NCBI GenBank assembly: GCA_031772625.1
Contig: CM062808.1
Location: forward strand, 477,025,655 to 477,089,654
Length of the DNA stretch: 64,000 nt
Direction of reading: 5' to 3'
DNA from: Pinus tabuliformis
Taxonomy: Eukaryota > Streptophyta > Pinopsida > Pinales > Pinaceae
This document shows positions 44,811-56,229 of the stretch, piece by piece. Numbering within the stretch: position 1 is the stretch's first letter; every line of letters begins with the position of its first letter. Both the position numbers and the translations under genes were made by a program. The notes below the pieces were generated by a model, which did not search any database, was not told where the DNA came from, and was given only the letters and a program-made list of their open reading frames with translations.

Positions 44811-45035
44811 AAGGTTATAGGCGACAAGCTCCCAGTTCAAACAATATTGCCAGAACTTGATGAGGAAGGAAAAATTATATTGGAACCAAAAGCAGTCAGA
44901 AAAACAAGAACTCGATAGCTATGAAATCGATCAATTTCGGAGTATCTCATCAAGTGGAAGAACTTATCCGCTGAAGATTCCACATGGGAGGATGAAAATT
45001 TTATACAGAAGCATCCAGAACTACTCAAGCGTTGA
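44811..45035 (+). CDS. Gypsy-F chromodomain (fossil)
   Basis: After the integrase the sequence encodes LPVQTILPELDEEGKIILEP (44825-44885) and EYLIKWKNLSAEDSTWEDEN with FIQKHPELLKR (44935-45030), a canonical chromodomain with the aromatic W and E-TW positions. It would direct integration by reading histone marks. This places Gypsy-F firmly among the chromoviruses. It is a fossil. Confidence 0.87.
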
Positions 45036-45064
45036 GGACAACACTTTTTTTAAGGAGAGGGGCA

Positions 45065-45397
45065 TGTTAGGTCCCTATAATACTAGTGATTACCCCATTA
45101 CTATTGTAGTTGTATCCCTTATTAATATTGTTGTGCCCCTATTGTCCCCATATTGTTATTACTGTGCCCTATAGAATCCCTCTATTGTTATTTTTGTGCC
45201 TTTATATTATTATTGTTAGGTCGGTTGGGTTATATTGTGACTCCTTAGACTCCTATATATAGAAAGGAGGTTTTGTCATTTGAATTATCAAAGAATCATT
45301 CATTTGTGTAATGTAAAGGAGGTTTCCCCCTCGAAGAGGCTGAATTCTAAGGCGTTGATCTATCTTTTCTATCTTTTTATGAGTTGGTTTCATAACA
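45065..45397 (+). repeat. Gypsy-F 3' LTR (333 bp)
   Basis: This is the second copy of the 39551-39872 repeat with the same ends and TATA region (about 45253-45264). It is 11 bp longer near the right end. Confidence 0.93.
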
Positions 45398-45805
45398 GAA
45401 GTTGTATTTCCATCCTCTTTGGGAGTACCAGTAATGAAGATACTTTAAGAATTATAGGTTGAACCTAATAGTATCCAAAGAAGAATCAACCAAACTATTC
45501 ATCTACAACAAACCAGAGAAGAGGTCTATGTCAGGTCTCAAATTGTGCAGGAAAAGATTAAAAATATTTTTGATAGAAGAACCAAGGCTGAATATTTCTA
45601 CCTTGGTGACAAGGTGCTCAAGTGGGATTCAAGGAGGGAGGACAAAGGTAAACATGGGAAATTTGATTTCCTATGGAAAGGTCCCTATGTCATTTATGCT
45701 TACAGAGGAAATAATGCTTTCTTCTTGAGAGAAATTGATGGTACAGATACAGAAGGTGGACCAGTGAATGGTCGAATGCTAAAACATTACTTTGAACCAA
45801 GTTAA
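45398..45805 (+). CDS. Element G integrase, C-terminal part (fossil)
   Basis: After the GAAGT duplication the coding resumes with VVFPSSLGVPVM, then INQTIHLQQTREEVYVRSQI, FDRRTKAEYFYLGDKVLKWD and HGKFDFLWKGPYVIYAYRGN. It ends GGPVNGRMLKHYFEPS at 45805. This is the standard C-terminal integrase of Tat/Ogre-like gypsy elements. It is a fossil. Confidence 0.85.
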
Positions 45806-46048
45806 TAATTTTCATTTCCCATTTGTATATACTTTATTTACAAAGTCTAGTTTGGATTGGATGGTGATATTTGAAGTTGAAGCCCAAAGAGAAAGCCCTA
45901 AGCTTTAAAAGATTCATTGTCATAAGTATCAATAATGCATATTCACAGGTGGACACTTTGCAAGGTAACATCAACAACAATTCAAAGGCTATTGATCTTC
46001 ATTAGTTCCTGACATTTTTTCACAAGATGCCATCCCAAAGTGGAGCCA

Positions 46049-48262
46049 CTGTTAGGTTCCTATACCAATAAGAGTCATAATTTTGAATGATTGAGGCTAA
46101 GCCTTGTAATATTGTACATACCTTTGCTTTCTGCAAATGTTTTCCATATTAAAAAATTAAAAAATGTAAAGAGGGTATGTCCTAAAAAGAAAAATCAAAT
46201 GACAAAAAGAAAGAGAAAAGGTCAAAAAATGAAAATATATGAACCCCAAAAAACAAAAAGAGGCCATGAAAGTGAGCAAGTCTAAATTCCACTACTATTT
46301 ACTTTGATGCATAATAATGATTGTGTGCAGCTTGTTATTCATGCCACAATCCATGGTAATCAAACTGTTAAATCTTGATTATATCATGCTTTGAATTTTA
46401 TGTTTATAGTTAGAGAATAAAATCTAACCAAACAGTTTAATCTTGGCAGATCATTAGATAGGTAGAGAAAATAAAAGGAGCTCATTAGTTTAATCTAAGC
46501 CCTTGGATGATATAAGGTTAGAAATAGATAGTTTGTTTTATTAAAGAAAAGATAGAATAAGGGTTTTCTAGTCTAAATTCACCCAAATAAAATGAAGAAA
46601 ATATGTTAGAATAGGTAAATGGGTAAGTAGAAGAAAGGTTGCTAAAAGTGTAAAGTTAATTGGATCAAAACACATGCATCAAGCTTAGACACATATTTCA
46701 ATATGCATGATTAGTTATGAAGGCAAAAGCAAAGGTTTACAAATTAATCTAATTAACCCCCCCTCATTAATTTTCCCCTTACTAACTCCCTATCTAGAAG
46801 CATATTCTAGTAATTTAATCCTACAAGTCAAAGAGGCTCAGAGCATTTCTCTGACTTTTGGTGGGACCGAACCCTCAACTTAATGACTTAAGGACATCAA
46901 GTGATGGAATCCCCTTCATGAAATTCATCTCCCCCTCATTACCCTAATAAAACCCCTTTTCCTAAGGTTAAAACTCTTTTGCCTAGGAAAAGTGAAAACC
47001 CTCCATGTAAATCCTATTTCACTCAAAAAATCCACAAAAAACCTTTTATCCTAAGTATAAAGCTTACCTTTTTACTCAAGAAAAACCCATTCCACCCATC
47101 ACATTTCATATTAATTCTTAAACTTTATTATATAATTCTCCCATATCCCTTTTCCCGTATATTAACTAAATCCCTATGTAAATACCCCCAACCCTTAGTT
47201 TTAATAGAAACTATATGTTTACCCCTTATCCCGATAAAATGAATAAATCCCCTCGTTAACCCAACATAAACACAAATCACTTCTGATTAAAGCATCGGGC
47301 CCCTCCTAAACCTCCGTACATTTCCTCCGCGCTATTCCCTCACCCGACCACCGTCCGATCATTTGTGCCCAAATCCTACGATCCGCAGCCATATCAGGCT
47401 TACCCAATGCCCGACCTTTACCCAAAGATAAGTTAAACCTCTATTAAGCCCCACCCGATGGTTTTAAACCTATGATTAATTCCTAAATAAACCCAAACTG
47501 CTGAAGTTTAAAGCCTTGGTCCCCCCTAAGCCCAAGCTTTTATCTTCCGCTTGCTTCCCATGCCCGACTGCCGTTAGATCAACATTTGCCTCATCCAATG
47601 GCCGAAAGCCATATCGGTCGTCCTCGATGGCCGAACATTACCCACCCGATAAAGTGGTTTTCTCTGACCCCCCGATGGCTACGTGTCAAGCTATGGACCA
47701 TATCAGGTGACCCCTCTGAAATACTGCCCAACCTCCATAAGCGGTGCAATGGCCTGGGAAACCACCTCCCTGCTCAACTCGCCAAACCACCTACTATTCA
47801 TTTAAAAACACCCCCCAGAAAATAATTGTTGCTCCATCAAAAGGCCGAGAGGCCCATTTTCACCTTTTTTCACTCGTTTTCTCTGTGAACCTCTACGAAC
47901 CAGTGTGATTCCTACAAATGCTGAACTCACCATTTGAACTCCAAATTCACTCTTGAAGAAAGTTGCAGAGACCCCAGTCGACCTCTCAGTCCATACTAGA
48001 TTCATTCGAACCTCTGCAGCTATTGTGAACTCCAAATTTGCAGATAATTCACCCAATTCCAGGTATTTCACTACAAATTACCACTCGCCTATTCAAATTT
48101 GGAAACGTTCAGCCTTGTGAAGTATTTTAATTAAGTAAAATCAATTGAAAAATACTCTAAATTTGAAAACCCGTGGCCAAACCCTCTGAAAGTTTCCAAT
48201 TTCCATTCAAAACCCTTTAAATAAACCTGTAAAGCCACATTTAAATCCACAAGAACTAGATT
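46049..48262 (+). promoter_or_regulatory. Possible 3' LTR of element G and/or promoter-leader region upstream of X
   Basis: TGTTAGGTTCC at 46049 follows a purine tract and the integrase end by about 240 bp, as a 3' LTR should. The right end of such an LTR could not be found. The part 46700-47850 is C-rich on the plus strand, unlike its surroundings. A weak TATA-like TCATTTAAAAACACC lies near 47798-47812 and is followed by a pyrimidine-rich leader up to the ATG at 48263. No open coding sequence of note is visible. An LTR serving both G and X in tandem is possible but unproven. Confidence 0.4.
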
Positions 48263-49126
48263 ATGGCTGCCCCTGTTGCCTTGGACGTTAGACCTATCAC
48301 AACTCCTCATTTGGACCTCGACCACCTTCCCTTGGTTGACAAGGATTTCCAAATTAAGGATACATCTACCCAAAACCTCCTACTTAAAATCCATTGTTTA
48401 AGTAGGGATAGATACCTCAACCATGCTAATGATATTGGCCTTTGGGAGTCAAATTTGCCCAAATACCAGTTCCCAAAGGTACATATTTTCCCTGAAATTG
48501 TCCACCAATTCCATGTCTGTTACATTCCCAGCTAGAGGGCTATTATGTCCCCTGATCAAAAGGTTTTGTTCTCCAAGTTGAGCCTATCCAGGTTAGCCCA
48601 AATATTCCAGACATTCATTATAGAAGAGCGATTTATTCCCAAAGATCCCCCCCCATATGTTTCTGCTATGTTTTCCGAAAGGGGCAAACAAATCATCACC
48701 ATGATATCATGTGTTCTTGGCTGCTCCACTGATGAATTTGTTGATGAACTTGTCCTGGCCTTCATGTCAAATTATACCCCAGGACAGCCTCCTGCTGTTT
48801 TGTACAATTATGCTGAGTTCATAGCTGAGAGAATGCATGAACAGTTCACCAGGATGCACAATGAGAGAGTATTTAAATACTCATTTGTTCTCTACCATAT
48901 GTTTTTATACTATCAACCCGACAGATTTCCTTTTTCCCTTCAGAAGCTGGATACCAAAGGCCAACCCAAGTCTGTCATTTTTTGGACCCACTATTCCACA
49001 AGTTTCAGTCACCATATACCTATTAAGATTTCATAGATTCTTTTGTTCATCTATTCATGACTATGCTCACAGGAAGCCCTCCACCCAAAATAAGTCCAAA
49101 GATCAAAAGGGTCCTTCAGTTGTCTA
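48263..49126 (+). CDS. X coding relic, N-terminal part (unknown protein, probably retroelement-derived)
   Basis: The frame from ATG 48263 reads MAAPVALDVRPITTPHLDLD. A second frame shows SPDQKVLFSKLSLSRLAQIF, FSERGKQIITMISCVLGCST, DEFVDELVLAFMSNYTPGQP and RVFKYSFVLYHMFLYYQPDR. The helical, Phe/Tyr-rich pattern recalls uncharacterised ORFs associated with large plant retroelements, but I cannot name a family. The part ends at the GTCTA target duplication of the solo LTR (49122-49126) and continues at 50967. A weak promoter-like region precedes it. Host gene or extra ORF of a Tat/Ogre-type element are both possible. The copy is interrupted a few times. Confidence 0.5.
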
Positions 49127-50966
49127 TGTTTAGTCAATTTAGTATGTCCTAAATTGCTACATTAATTATCAATCCGGGAGTCGTAAACTGATGAAGTGTG
49201 GCACACTATATGTGCAAGACAACCTCTTTCTTACTTTTTATTGTTTTCAATTTTTATTTTGTTTTGGGGGTTTTATCTTTGTTTATCTCCTAATGTGAAT
49301 GGAAATCCTATCCCTGAGTTTTAAGAATACTCTAGAAGGCAAGTATGGATATAGATTTTAAGGCAATTATGTCCTCTATAATAATTTCCAGAACTTAACA
49401 CTTCAGAAGGTCTTAAAACATACTAGTAATGAAATTAGTACTTGAACAAGAATGGAAATATGCTGCTATTCAAATCAAACAAATAATGAACTACTGATCA
49501 TGAAATCACTATCTCTGCTGCTTATCTAAATACAGAAAAGATAAAATGAGTTAAGCTATTGCACTCAAACAAATCAAAAACTACAAACTAATAAAAGTAA
49601 AATCAATTCACTTCATTTATAGTTCGATAGCTCGCCAAGTAGTATTTTCGGGGTTAAGCTATGGCTTTGGAGATAATGTCAATAATATGAGGAATTGATA
49701 TCTAATTGCAGAAAAATAAAACTAAAATCAAATCACATCATTCATAGTCCGATAGCTCGCCAAGTAGTCTTTTCGGGGTTAAGCTATGGCTCTGGAGATA
49801 ACGTCAATGATATGAGGAATTTGATATCTAAACTAACTAACAAAGCAAATGAATAAAACTGAAATCAAAGCACAACTGAAATTGAAAAGCTAAGAAAAGC
49901 AAAGTCAGCAGAGAGGCTAATCTCATGTCACTAGTTATTGTAAAAATTGTATGAAAATGCCCAGGCCTAGCCTATCCTGAAACACACACTGATCAGTGTT
50001 AGCAACAATATACAATGCTTGAAAAATCATGTACAGGAATGTAATGTTAACATCATAACTAACTTATGAAATATACACAGGTGAACAAATTATGAAATAT
50101 GTGCAATGGAAATAAGGAAACAACACATAAAAACTTTACAGAAAAGAAAACAAAACCTCAGCCAGCAGGGGCCCTCTGCACGGCCTTGGTCAACACGCTA
50201 TCAGTCTGGAATTATGCTCACACAGTCATATAAAACAGAGTTTTATTATATTGCAAAACAGAGGAAGACTCCTCTCGTTACAACAGCAGGACCAGTTCAT
50301 GGCACAGTACAATGACTAACAGCAAAACGACATCAAAAACTAACTCTACATGCATTTGCAAACGCGTTATTTATAAGGGAAATTACATAACAATTTTCCT
50401 ATGAAACTACTTCAGCAGAAGACACGTAAAAGACAGCATCCGTGAGCTTAGCATGATGGTTGCCAAGATCATTCAATCTACCAAAAGGTGGCTATTGGAT
50501 TTGCGTCGTGGGGGCAGTCTACAGCTGTCAAAATGTGTCCACGGATCTAGGAACGGTCTCAGACCCTTTAAGTGTTGAAATAGAGACTTGTTTGCCGTAG
50601 AACTCCTTCGTTTGACCACTGTGTGACCAAGGCTTTTCTTTACGAATCTGGCTAAACCAATAGGACTTGGTCCATGTCTAGATCATTTCTGACCTGCACA
50701 CGTGCCTCGTTTTGCTTGATGACACTAGTAATATAGAGATCAACAAAAACAGTTGCGGAAAGTCGAGTCAGCTACGGAAAGTGGCTGCATTCCGCAGCTG
50801 ATGAGAAAAATCTAAGTCAAATAACAAACAAAAAAACATAGTTAGAAAACCACTTAAATATACTCTCAGAGTCAATATGTAATGATTTTTGATAGCTTGT
50901 GAGGCACTGGTGAGGGGAAAAAGTCTAGAAAAGTGTGTAGAAGAGATGTGGTTTCAGGGCTCAACA
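49127..50966 (-). mobile_element. Solo LTR (1840 bp) inserted in X
   Basis: The block starts TGTTTAGTC and ends GGCTCAACA, and is flanked by a perfect 5-bp direct repeat, GTCTA (49122-49126 and 50967-50971). On the minus strand a TATAAATA box lies at about 50369-50376 and AATAAAA near 50240, the order U3-R-U5 of an LTR read leftwards. No internal coding region, PBS or second LTR is present, so it is a solo LTR left by recombination between two LTRs. It contains a 125-bp tandem duplication (49595-49844). Its family is not otherwise represented in the window. Confidence 0.8.
49595..49844. repeat. 125-bp tandem duplication inside the solo LTR
   Basis: Two units share CGATAGCTCGCCAAGTAGT, TTTTCGGGGTTAAGCTATGG and GATAATGTCAAT-like blocks. 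The shared CGATAGCTCGCC block starts at 49625 and again at 49750, so the period is 125 bp. The units differ at about a tenth of positions. Confidence 0.85.
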
Positions 50967-53460
50967 GTCTAAACTAAGCAAAGTGGGAGATTGGTACCTT
51001 TACCAAAGCCACACAGAGATAAGAATTTATGATTGCCAACTTGCACCATATAAACTACCCAAATATCTACCCATGAGATTATTTTCTCTAGAGTCCTATA
51101 GACAAATAATGAACTCTGATGAAATAAATTTTGTCTCGGCCAAGAAAAGATCACAAATCAAAGTAAAAAACCAATTATGCCCCTTCATCTATAATTCTAG
51201 AGAGGTGGGGAAGGAGGCAGACCAAATTTTGCAGCGAATGAAGTTTCAAAAGAGTTTCATGTGGAGGTATGACCCCCAAGAATTTGTGACCAGATTGAGA
51301 AAGAAGGTCAAGTTGGGACCTTATATTCACCACCCCATACCAAAGATAGAAAGATATGCCAATCAATCTGAGTGGGTGGAAAATACTCTTGTAGACAGAG
51401 ACAGTACAAGGGTAGAGGTAGAGAACACCTTATGTGACTTAGAAAGACAGTTTGATGAGAGCTCATTTCTGCAAGTACTTGAATGGCAAGAAGCAGCCAT
51501 GAGCACCCCTCCTATCATGCAGACTCCTCAAAATGAAGAGAAAAACCCCAAAAGGACTAGGGAGGAACCCTCAATTTTAGGAATGGGCACATCAAATATA
51601 CAATATGAGACCAGTCAGAGCAAGAGGCAAAGGCTCAATCCTGTTTCAGAGCAGGAAGAGACAGAAGGCTCAGTAGTTTTAACTGATACTAAGCTGGACA
51701 TAAGTAAAGGTGCAGCTCCATCTGGGGAAACACAGGAGCCTTCCACATCACAGACCCAGATTTTGGAAAGGCAGCTAAGTGTAGAAATATCCTCATTCAA
51801 TAGGCCTGCTGATAAGGATAAGGATATAAAAGACAGATATAAAGAGATCAAGATGAGAAATGAGAAACTGAAGGCACAAACTTATGCTCAATTTCTCAAA
51901 CTCACACCTACCAATTAGACAAGGTTGATTTTAGCTTTTTACATCAAGGAGGGAAAATTACAGATGTCCTTCATAAGACCAACTTCACAACAACCAAGGA
52001 CATCAGCAGATTATAAAAATATTGACTTTGAGGTATTGGCAAGGGATATTCATCCCATAGACCAAATTGAGTTTCATAAAAAGGCTGGAGAAACGATTTA
52101 CTCCACCCTCACAGATAAAGCCATAGCTGCTCATCAGTTACAGAATTCATTGAGCAATATCTCAGCTCAATCTCAATTAGAGAAGGCCTCCTCACAGGCC
52201 AAGGATACTAGAATTAAGTCTTTGGAAGACTTAGTGATTGAATTGGGACATGATCCCAAAGATATCAAAGCCACTAAAGAGCTGATAAAGAAGAAAAATG
52301 ATGACATTGTTGCACTGAAAAAACAATTGAAGATACCTCAGCTGCAACATCCCCAAACACAGGAGGTCTTAGAGAGCCAAACCAAACATGAAGAGTTGAT
52401 GGACTTGGTCCTAAAACTTAATTATCAATTAAGGGAGACAGAAAAAGAATTGAACACTTTAATTCAATTGAAGCAAAGTGATATTGCCACTACGGCTGCA
52501 AATGTCATCCCAACAATCTCAACTGCAGTCCCATCAACGCTGGCAGCCTCATTGGCTCCCACAGCTCCCATGCCTAAAGCACAGCCAGTTTCAACAGAGT
52601 CTACATCAACAGCAGGTGCATCAGGAGAAGAAGCAGCAAAGTTGGTCAGAGCCATGGAGGAAATGTCTATTCAGGCTACAGAAATGAACAAACTGAAAGA
52701 AAAGGTGACAAGCTTGGAAACAGATTACAAGCTTGCCAAAATTATGCACAAGGAAGAAGTGCAGAAAGCTGCCAGAATGAATGAAAGATTAAAGGCTATG
52801 GAGAAAGATCTAACACTAAAGGAACCCCTTGGGCAAGCCAAGGAACTATTATGGGCCAATATCATTGACTCTGTCAATGATATTTGGCCATCCATTCAAG
52901 TGACTTTTTAACAAATAGACCTGATAAAGATAGCTACAGAAGTTATCCAAAAAATCAAAGAAGAACTAGGAGACATGCCTGAAGATGCAACCAGACTTAT
53001 CCACTTCCTCAATAGTAAAAACAAGTATGAACTTCAAGAATTGGATATAGAGGATAGGACAGAAACAATTTTGGAGGTAAGAAAGGTCCTTTCCAAGACA
53101 AACTTAATGTTAAACCTGGAGGACAAGTGTCAAAATATGCAGGTAACAGTTGATAGATTTATGGCCAAGTTTCAAATTTTGAGAGAGAAAGGGTTACCCA
53201 GTCCCTTGGTCATAAATGACAAGCTCATGACACAATAGGATTATGACAACAAAATCAAAGAGCTAGCTAAAGAACAGGCCAATACATCATTGATAAAGGC
53301 ATTGCCAACAGGTAAAGTTCTTTACCAGACATTTGAAAACCTGTTTTTCCTCCAGCATGAGGTGAAACACCTATTCATCACTAGGCCCACTTTTGCTAAG
53401 TATACCGAAGCAGACAAGATATATAGGAGGATGTTGAAAATCAAGTTACCTGATGCTTAA
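50967..53460 (+). CDS. X coding relic, C-terminal part with long coiled coils (unknown)
   Basis: After the solo LTR the sequence encodes VGDWYLYQSHTEIRIYDCQL, APYKLPKYLPMRLFSLESYR and FVSAKKRSQIKVKNQL (51000-51180). An acidic, Ser/Pro/Thr-rich and probably disordered stretch covers 51500-51840. Heptad-rich coiled-coil segments then run from about 52060 to 52460 and 52660 to 52850, with an Ala/Thr/Pro-rich linker between them (52490-52620). The last part contains GQAKELLWANIIDSVNDIWP near 52830. Its counterpart in X2 is AREIIWNDMIQQVNSIWDSI. No enzymatic motif is visible. A structural or gag-like role is a guess. It is broken a few times. Confidence 0.5.
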
Positions 53461-54629
53461 TTTTGGGAAAAATTAACTGATTTACTATAGTAAAATGTAG
53501 TAAAAAGGTTAATGTACAGTCAGCAGGGTAAAAGGTAAAGGCAGGTCAGCATGGTTAAAGAGTATCAGTGCCAAAGAGTATCAGATAAAAACCAAAGTAA
53601 CTAAAGCCTCTAGCGTGAAAGTTCAAATAGCAAAGAGCATAAAGGGCTACAAGCCCAACTATAAAGGCCAGCAGCACCAAAATACTAGGGACAGCATGAA
53701 GCAGTTCAATATCTATCTCTACCTTCTAGAAAGAAGATATTTTTATTTCTAGATTAAATCTCAAGTTAGTTTGGGATATTTTGTAATAAATTTTTGTATA
53801 AATACTTCACAATTCGAAGTATGTGGTGTGGGTTCTTAGACATTTCTATAGACTTCTTGATCAAAAGAATGTAAAGCTATTGGAGCATTGACTGAACCAA
53901 CAAGCTGGATTAATGAATAAAGACTAGATATTTCACAGGATTCATGTGTTGAGCGAAGTGCAGACAAGTATTTTCTCATGTTGTTGTTATCTTTCTTAAG
54001 TTTTTTCCACAATCTTTAATGTATTTTTGAATCTGAATGCTATAACTGGAACAATATCTCATAATTTGTTTAATTACACTATGTTTTAATAGTTAGGCAT
54101 TTAAATGTTTTCAACCAATATCTAAGTTAAGGAATTCTTAATTGCTCCTTAGTTTAGGTTGTCTCTTTATAATCTATATCAAAGGATTCTTAATTGCCCT
54201 TTGTTTCTGATTTCCCTCTATTCCTTGTTTAAATCCCGGTCTAAGAATTCTTAATTGCTCTCTCACCCTGGTTCAAACCACTTCACCCCTCTGCCCCAAA
54301 GACCTGCACTTTACTCTACTAGCTTGCCCTTTGAACATTCCCTTTAGTGAGTTGATCCAATTATGTTTCCCTTTTGTTGACTCCATAGCTCAATGGTCTA
54401 AAGACATCATTCTATCCATCTATTTTAAGGATTCCACCATCCAATCTTCAATACAAATCAAAAACCCCCTGAACATTTAGAACTAGCCTAAAATCCTAGC
54501 AAACAAAGCCAAATCATATAGAGAGAGCCCTCTCTGAGCCATAGATTAGCTAGAGCCTATGCTTAAAAGTTGGTTTGTGGTTACCTCGGTCATTTTCTTT
54601 CTTCTAATAACTTCTAGAGAAAATTCTGA
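53461..54629 (+). promoter_or_regulatory. Promoter-like, possibly LTR region between X and X2
   Basis: No coding sequence is visible. TGTATAAATACTTCAC at about 53793-53808 is a good plant TATA context, and GAATAAAGACTAG near 53917 could be a poly(A) signal about 110 bp later, as in an LTR. Three copies of AAGGATTCTTAATTGC-like sequence recur at about 54131, 54183 and 54244. A pyrimidine run with CTTCTAG near 54590-54615 resembles a splice acceptor before X2. LTR ends could not be fixed. Confidence 0.4.
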
Positions 54630-55250
54630 GTGATAACAAAACTCTTGAAGATTAAGGAAAAACAATTGACTGTAGAAAAGGATAATGCATCAAAATATCA
54701 AAAGGATTATCAGACAACCTACAATGAAATCAAGGAATTGAGGGAAAATTTAAAGGGAAATATGTCACTCATACAGGCCCGAGAGATAATCTGGAATGAT
54801 ATGATTCAGCAAGTAAATTCTATCTGGGATAGTATACTGATAATGGTAGAAGAAAAGATGATTTTCAGGGAGCTGGGAAGCATCATTGCTTCTCATAAGG
54901 ATAAAATCCAGCAACATTCTCAACTGGAAAAGAAGATGATCGATTTTATTAATTCCAAATCTTCTCAGGAATTAAGAACTATGCAGGTGGAAGACATAAC
55001 ATAGTTGGTGCTAGAAATTAATAAGATGGTGCATAAAAATTTGTACAGGAAAACAAAAGAGGCTAATATTGGTGAAATTAAAGAATTTGTTCTGATATTT
55101 AATACAAATTTTGATAAGAGAATGAGGGCAGGGTTTCCCTCCTACTAGGACCAACAGGGAAATTTGCTTCCTTGGGAGACTTATGAAACTTTGTTGGTGG
55201 AAGCCAAAAGCAAGATTGACTCTTTTTATTGTGGTTGGTTAAAACTCTTT
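54630..55250 (+). pseudogene. X2: partial paralogue of the X C-terminal coiled-coil region
   Basis: The sequence encodes KLLKIKEKQLTVEKDNASKY, a charged heptad-rich stretch, then AREIIWNDMIQQVNSIWDSI and DFINSKSSQELRTMQVEDIT. The last two align with ELLWANIIDSVNDIWPSIQV and HFLNSKNKYELQELDIEDRT in X (52830-53060). Spacing between the shared blocks is similar. So X and X2 are tandem members of one family about 2 kb apart. X2 lacks the N-terminal domain seen in X. It is interrupted a few times and looks non-functional. Function unknown. Confidence 0.55.
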
Positions 55251-56229
55251 TTATAGAAAAGACATCTTACAGCAGAATCACCAATTTCAGAATGGCTCAT
55301 ACAAGGTTTATCAAGTGTCCAAGTTCAGATGTCTCTATATGGAAGAAATGCATAGCATGGATGTCTCCAACAACAACAACAGAAGCTAGACCTTCAACAA
55401 GCGAGCCTAAACAGGAATCACAAGTCATCCAGTGAAAGATAGCCACCTATATTCATTTTATGAAATCTCAAAATATCTTATTTGTAATGGTTACACAATT
55501 TTGGTTCTCGGTTTTATAAAAATCTATCCTCAGGAGGACCGAATAGGGCTAAAGTAGTTGTTAAACTAGTTTGGTAGTTTTGTGACAGTTAATAGTTTTT
55601 ATAATTTTCACCATTGTAATGTAAATATAAAAGAAACTTGAGAGAACCATTTTGGGTTCCGATTTTTTACTTTATAAGGCAAGAATTTTTTGTGTAATGT
55701 TTTCATCATTTCTTGGAGAATTATAAAGCTTTTCAAGGTGATTCCAAGTAGTCTTTTGAAACTAATAAGTGTTCATGTTCTTTGTAAATCATTTACAATC
55801 TTTCTTCTAGGGAAAAGAGTAATGAAGTTGTTGGTTATTTTTATCATACAGACTTACTGAAATTATAGTACATGTAATCTTAAACTAAATAACCTTAATA
55901 TGCGCTCCTCTTTTCTGCAAATTCATTTCTTAGTGTTTCACATTTTCTTCTAAAGTTTGAGGAAAAAGATTTTTCAATAAGTAGCCTTTCATTTTTAGAA
56001 TTTTATCATTTATTTCTATCACTTTGCTACAACTTCCAATCAGTTTCATTGTCAGCGAGGCCATCTTGGGAAGTGTCTTCACCCGAGACAATTTCTTTAA
56101 CATTACCTGTGGAATAGTCTTCTGAAATAACATAATGGGGCAGCAAGTAAAACCTATTATCTTTCTGTATAAATGTCTTAGGCACTTACCTCTACTCAGC
56201 CAGGGGTTGTATCTATGGTTACAATAGGT
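55251..56229. other. Stretch after X2: no gene recognised
   Basis: Only a Thr/Ser-rich short frame (to about 55435) and AT-rich sequence resembling a plant 3' transcript end follow X2. Around 55560-55660 lie TTTTTATAATTTTCACC and AATGTAAATATAAAAG. The frames open on the minus strand at 55930-56268 show no family. Confidence 0.4.

Larger units (their letters stand above)
39551..45397 (+). mobile_element. Gypsy-F: Reina-like chromovirus nested in element G
   Basis: LTRs at 39551-39872 and 45065-45397, a perfect GAAGT target duplication (39546-39550 and 45398-45402), a tRNA-Met type PBS (39873-39887) and a polypurine tract (AAGGAGAGGGGCA, 45052-45064) define it exactly. The internal order is gag, protease, RT, RNase H, integrase, chromodomain. 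Total length is 5.85 kb. Short LTRs, tRNA-Met PBS and an EYLIKWKNLSAEDSTWEDE-type chromodomain suggest the Reina clade. The LTRs differ at roughly 18-20 positions plus one small indel (about 6%). It is the best preserved element in the window but still broken, with about five to seven interruptions. Confidence 0.94.
37594..46048 (+). mobile_element. Element G: Tat/Ogre-like Ty3/gypsy, oldest host layer (partial)
   Basis: Reverse transcriptase coding begins abruptly at 37594, right after the 3' LTR of Copia-A, so G continues to the left of Copia-A, outside the window. RT, RNase H and integrase follow on the plus strand up to 39550. There Gypsy-F is inserted with target duplication GAAGT. The integrase C-terminus resumes at 45398 and ends at 45805. 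A purine-rich stretch (CAAAGTGGAG) stands just before TGTTAGG at 46049, a possible 3' LTR start. The RNase H end IEIKPTKLIKGQGLAKLMVE and integrase end GGPVNGRMLKHYFEPS are typical of Tat/Ogre gypsy elements. The copy is broken, with perhaps six to ten interruptions. Confidence 0.82.
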
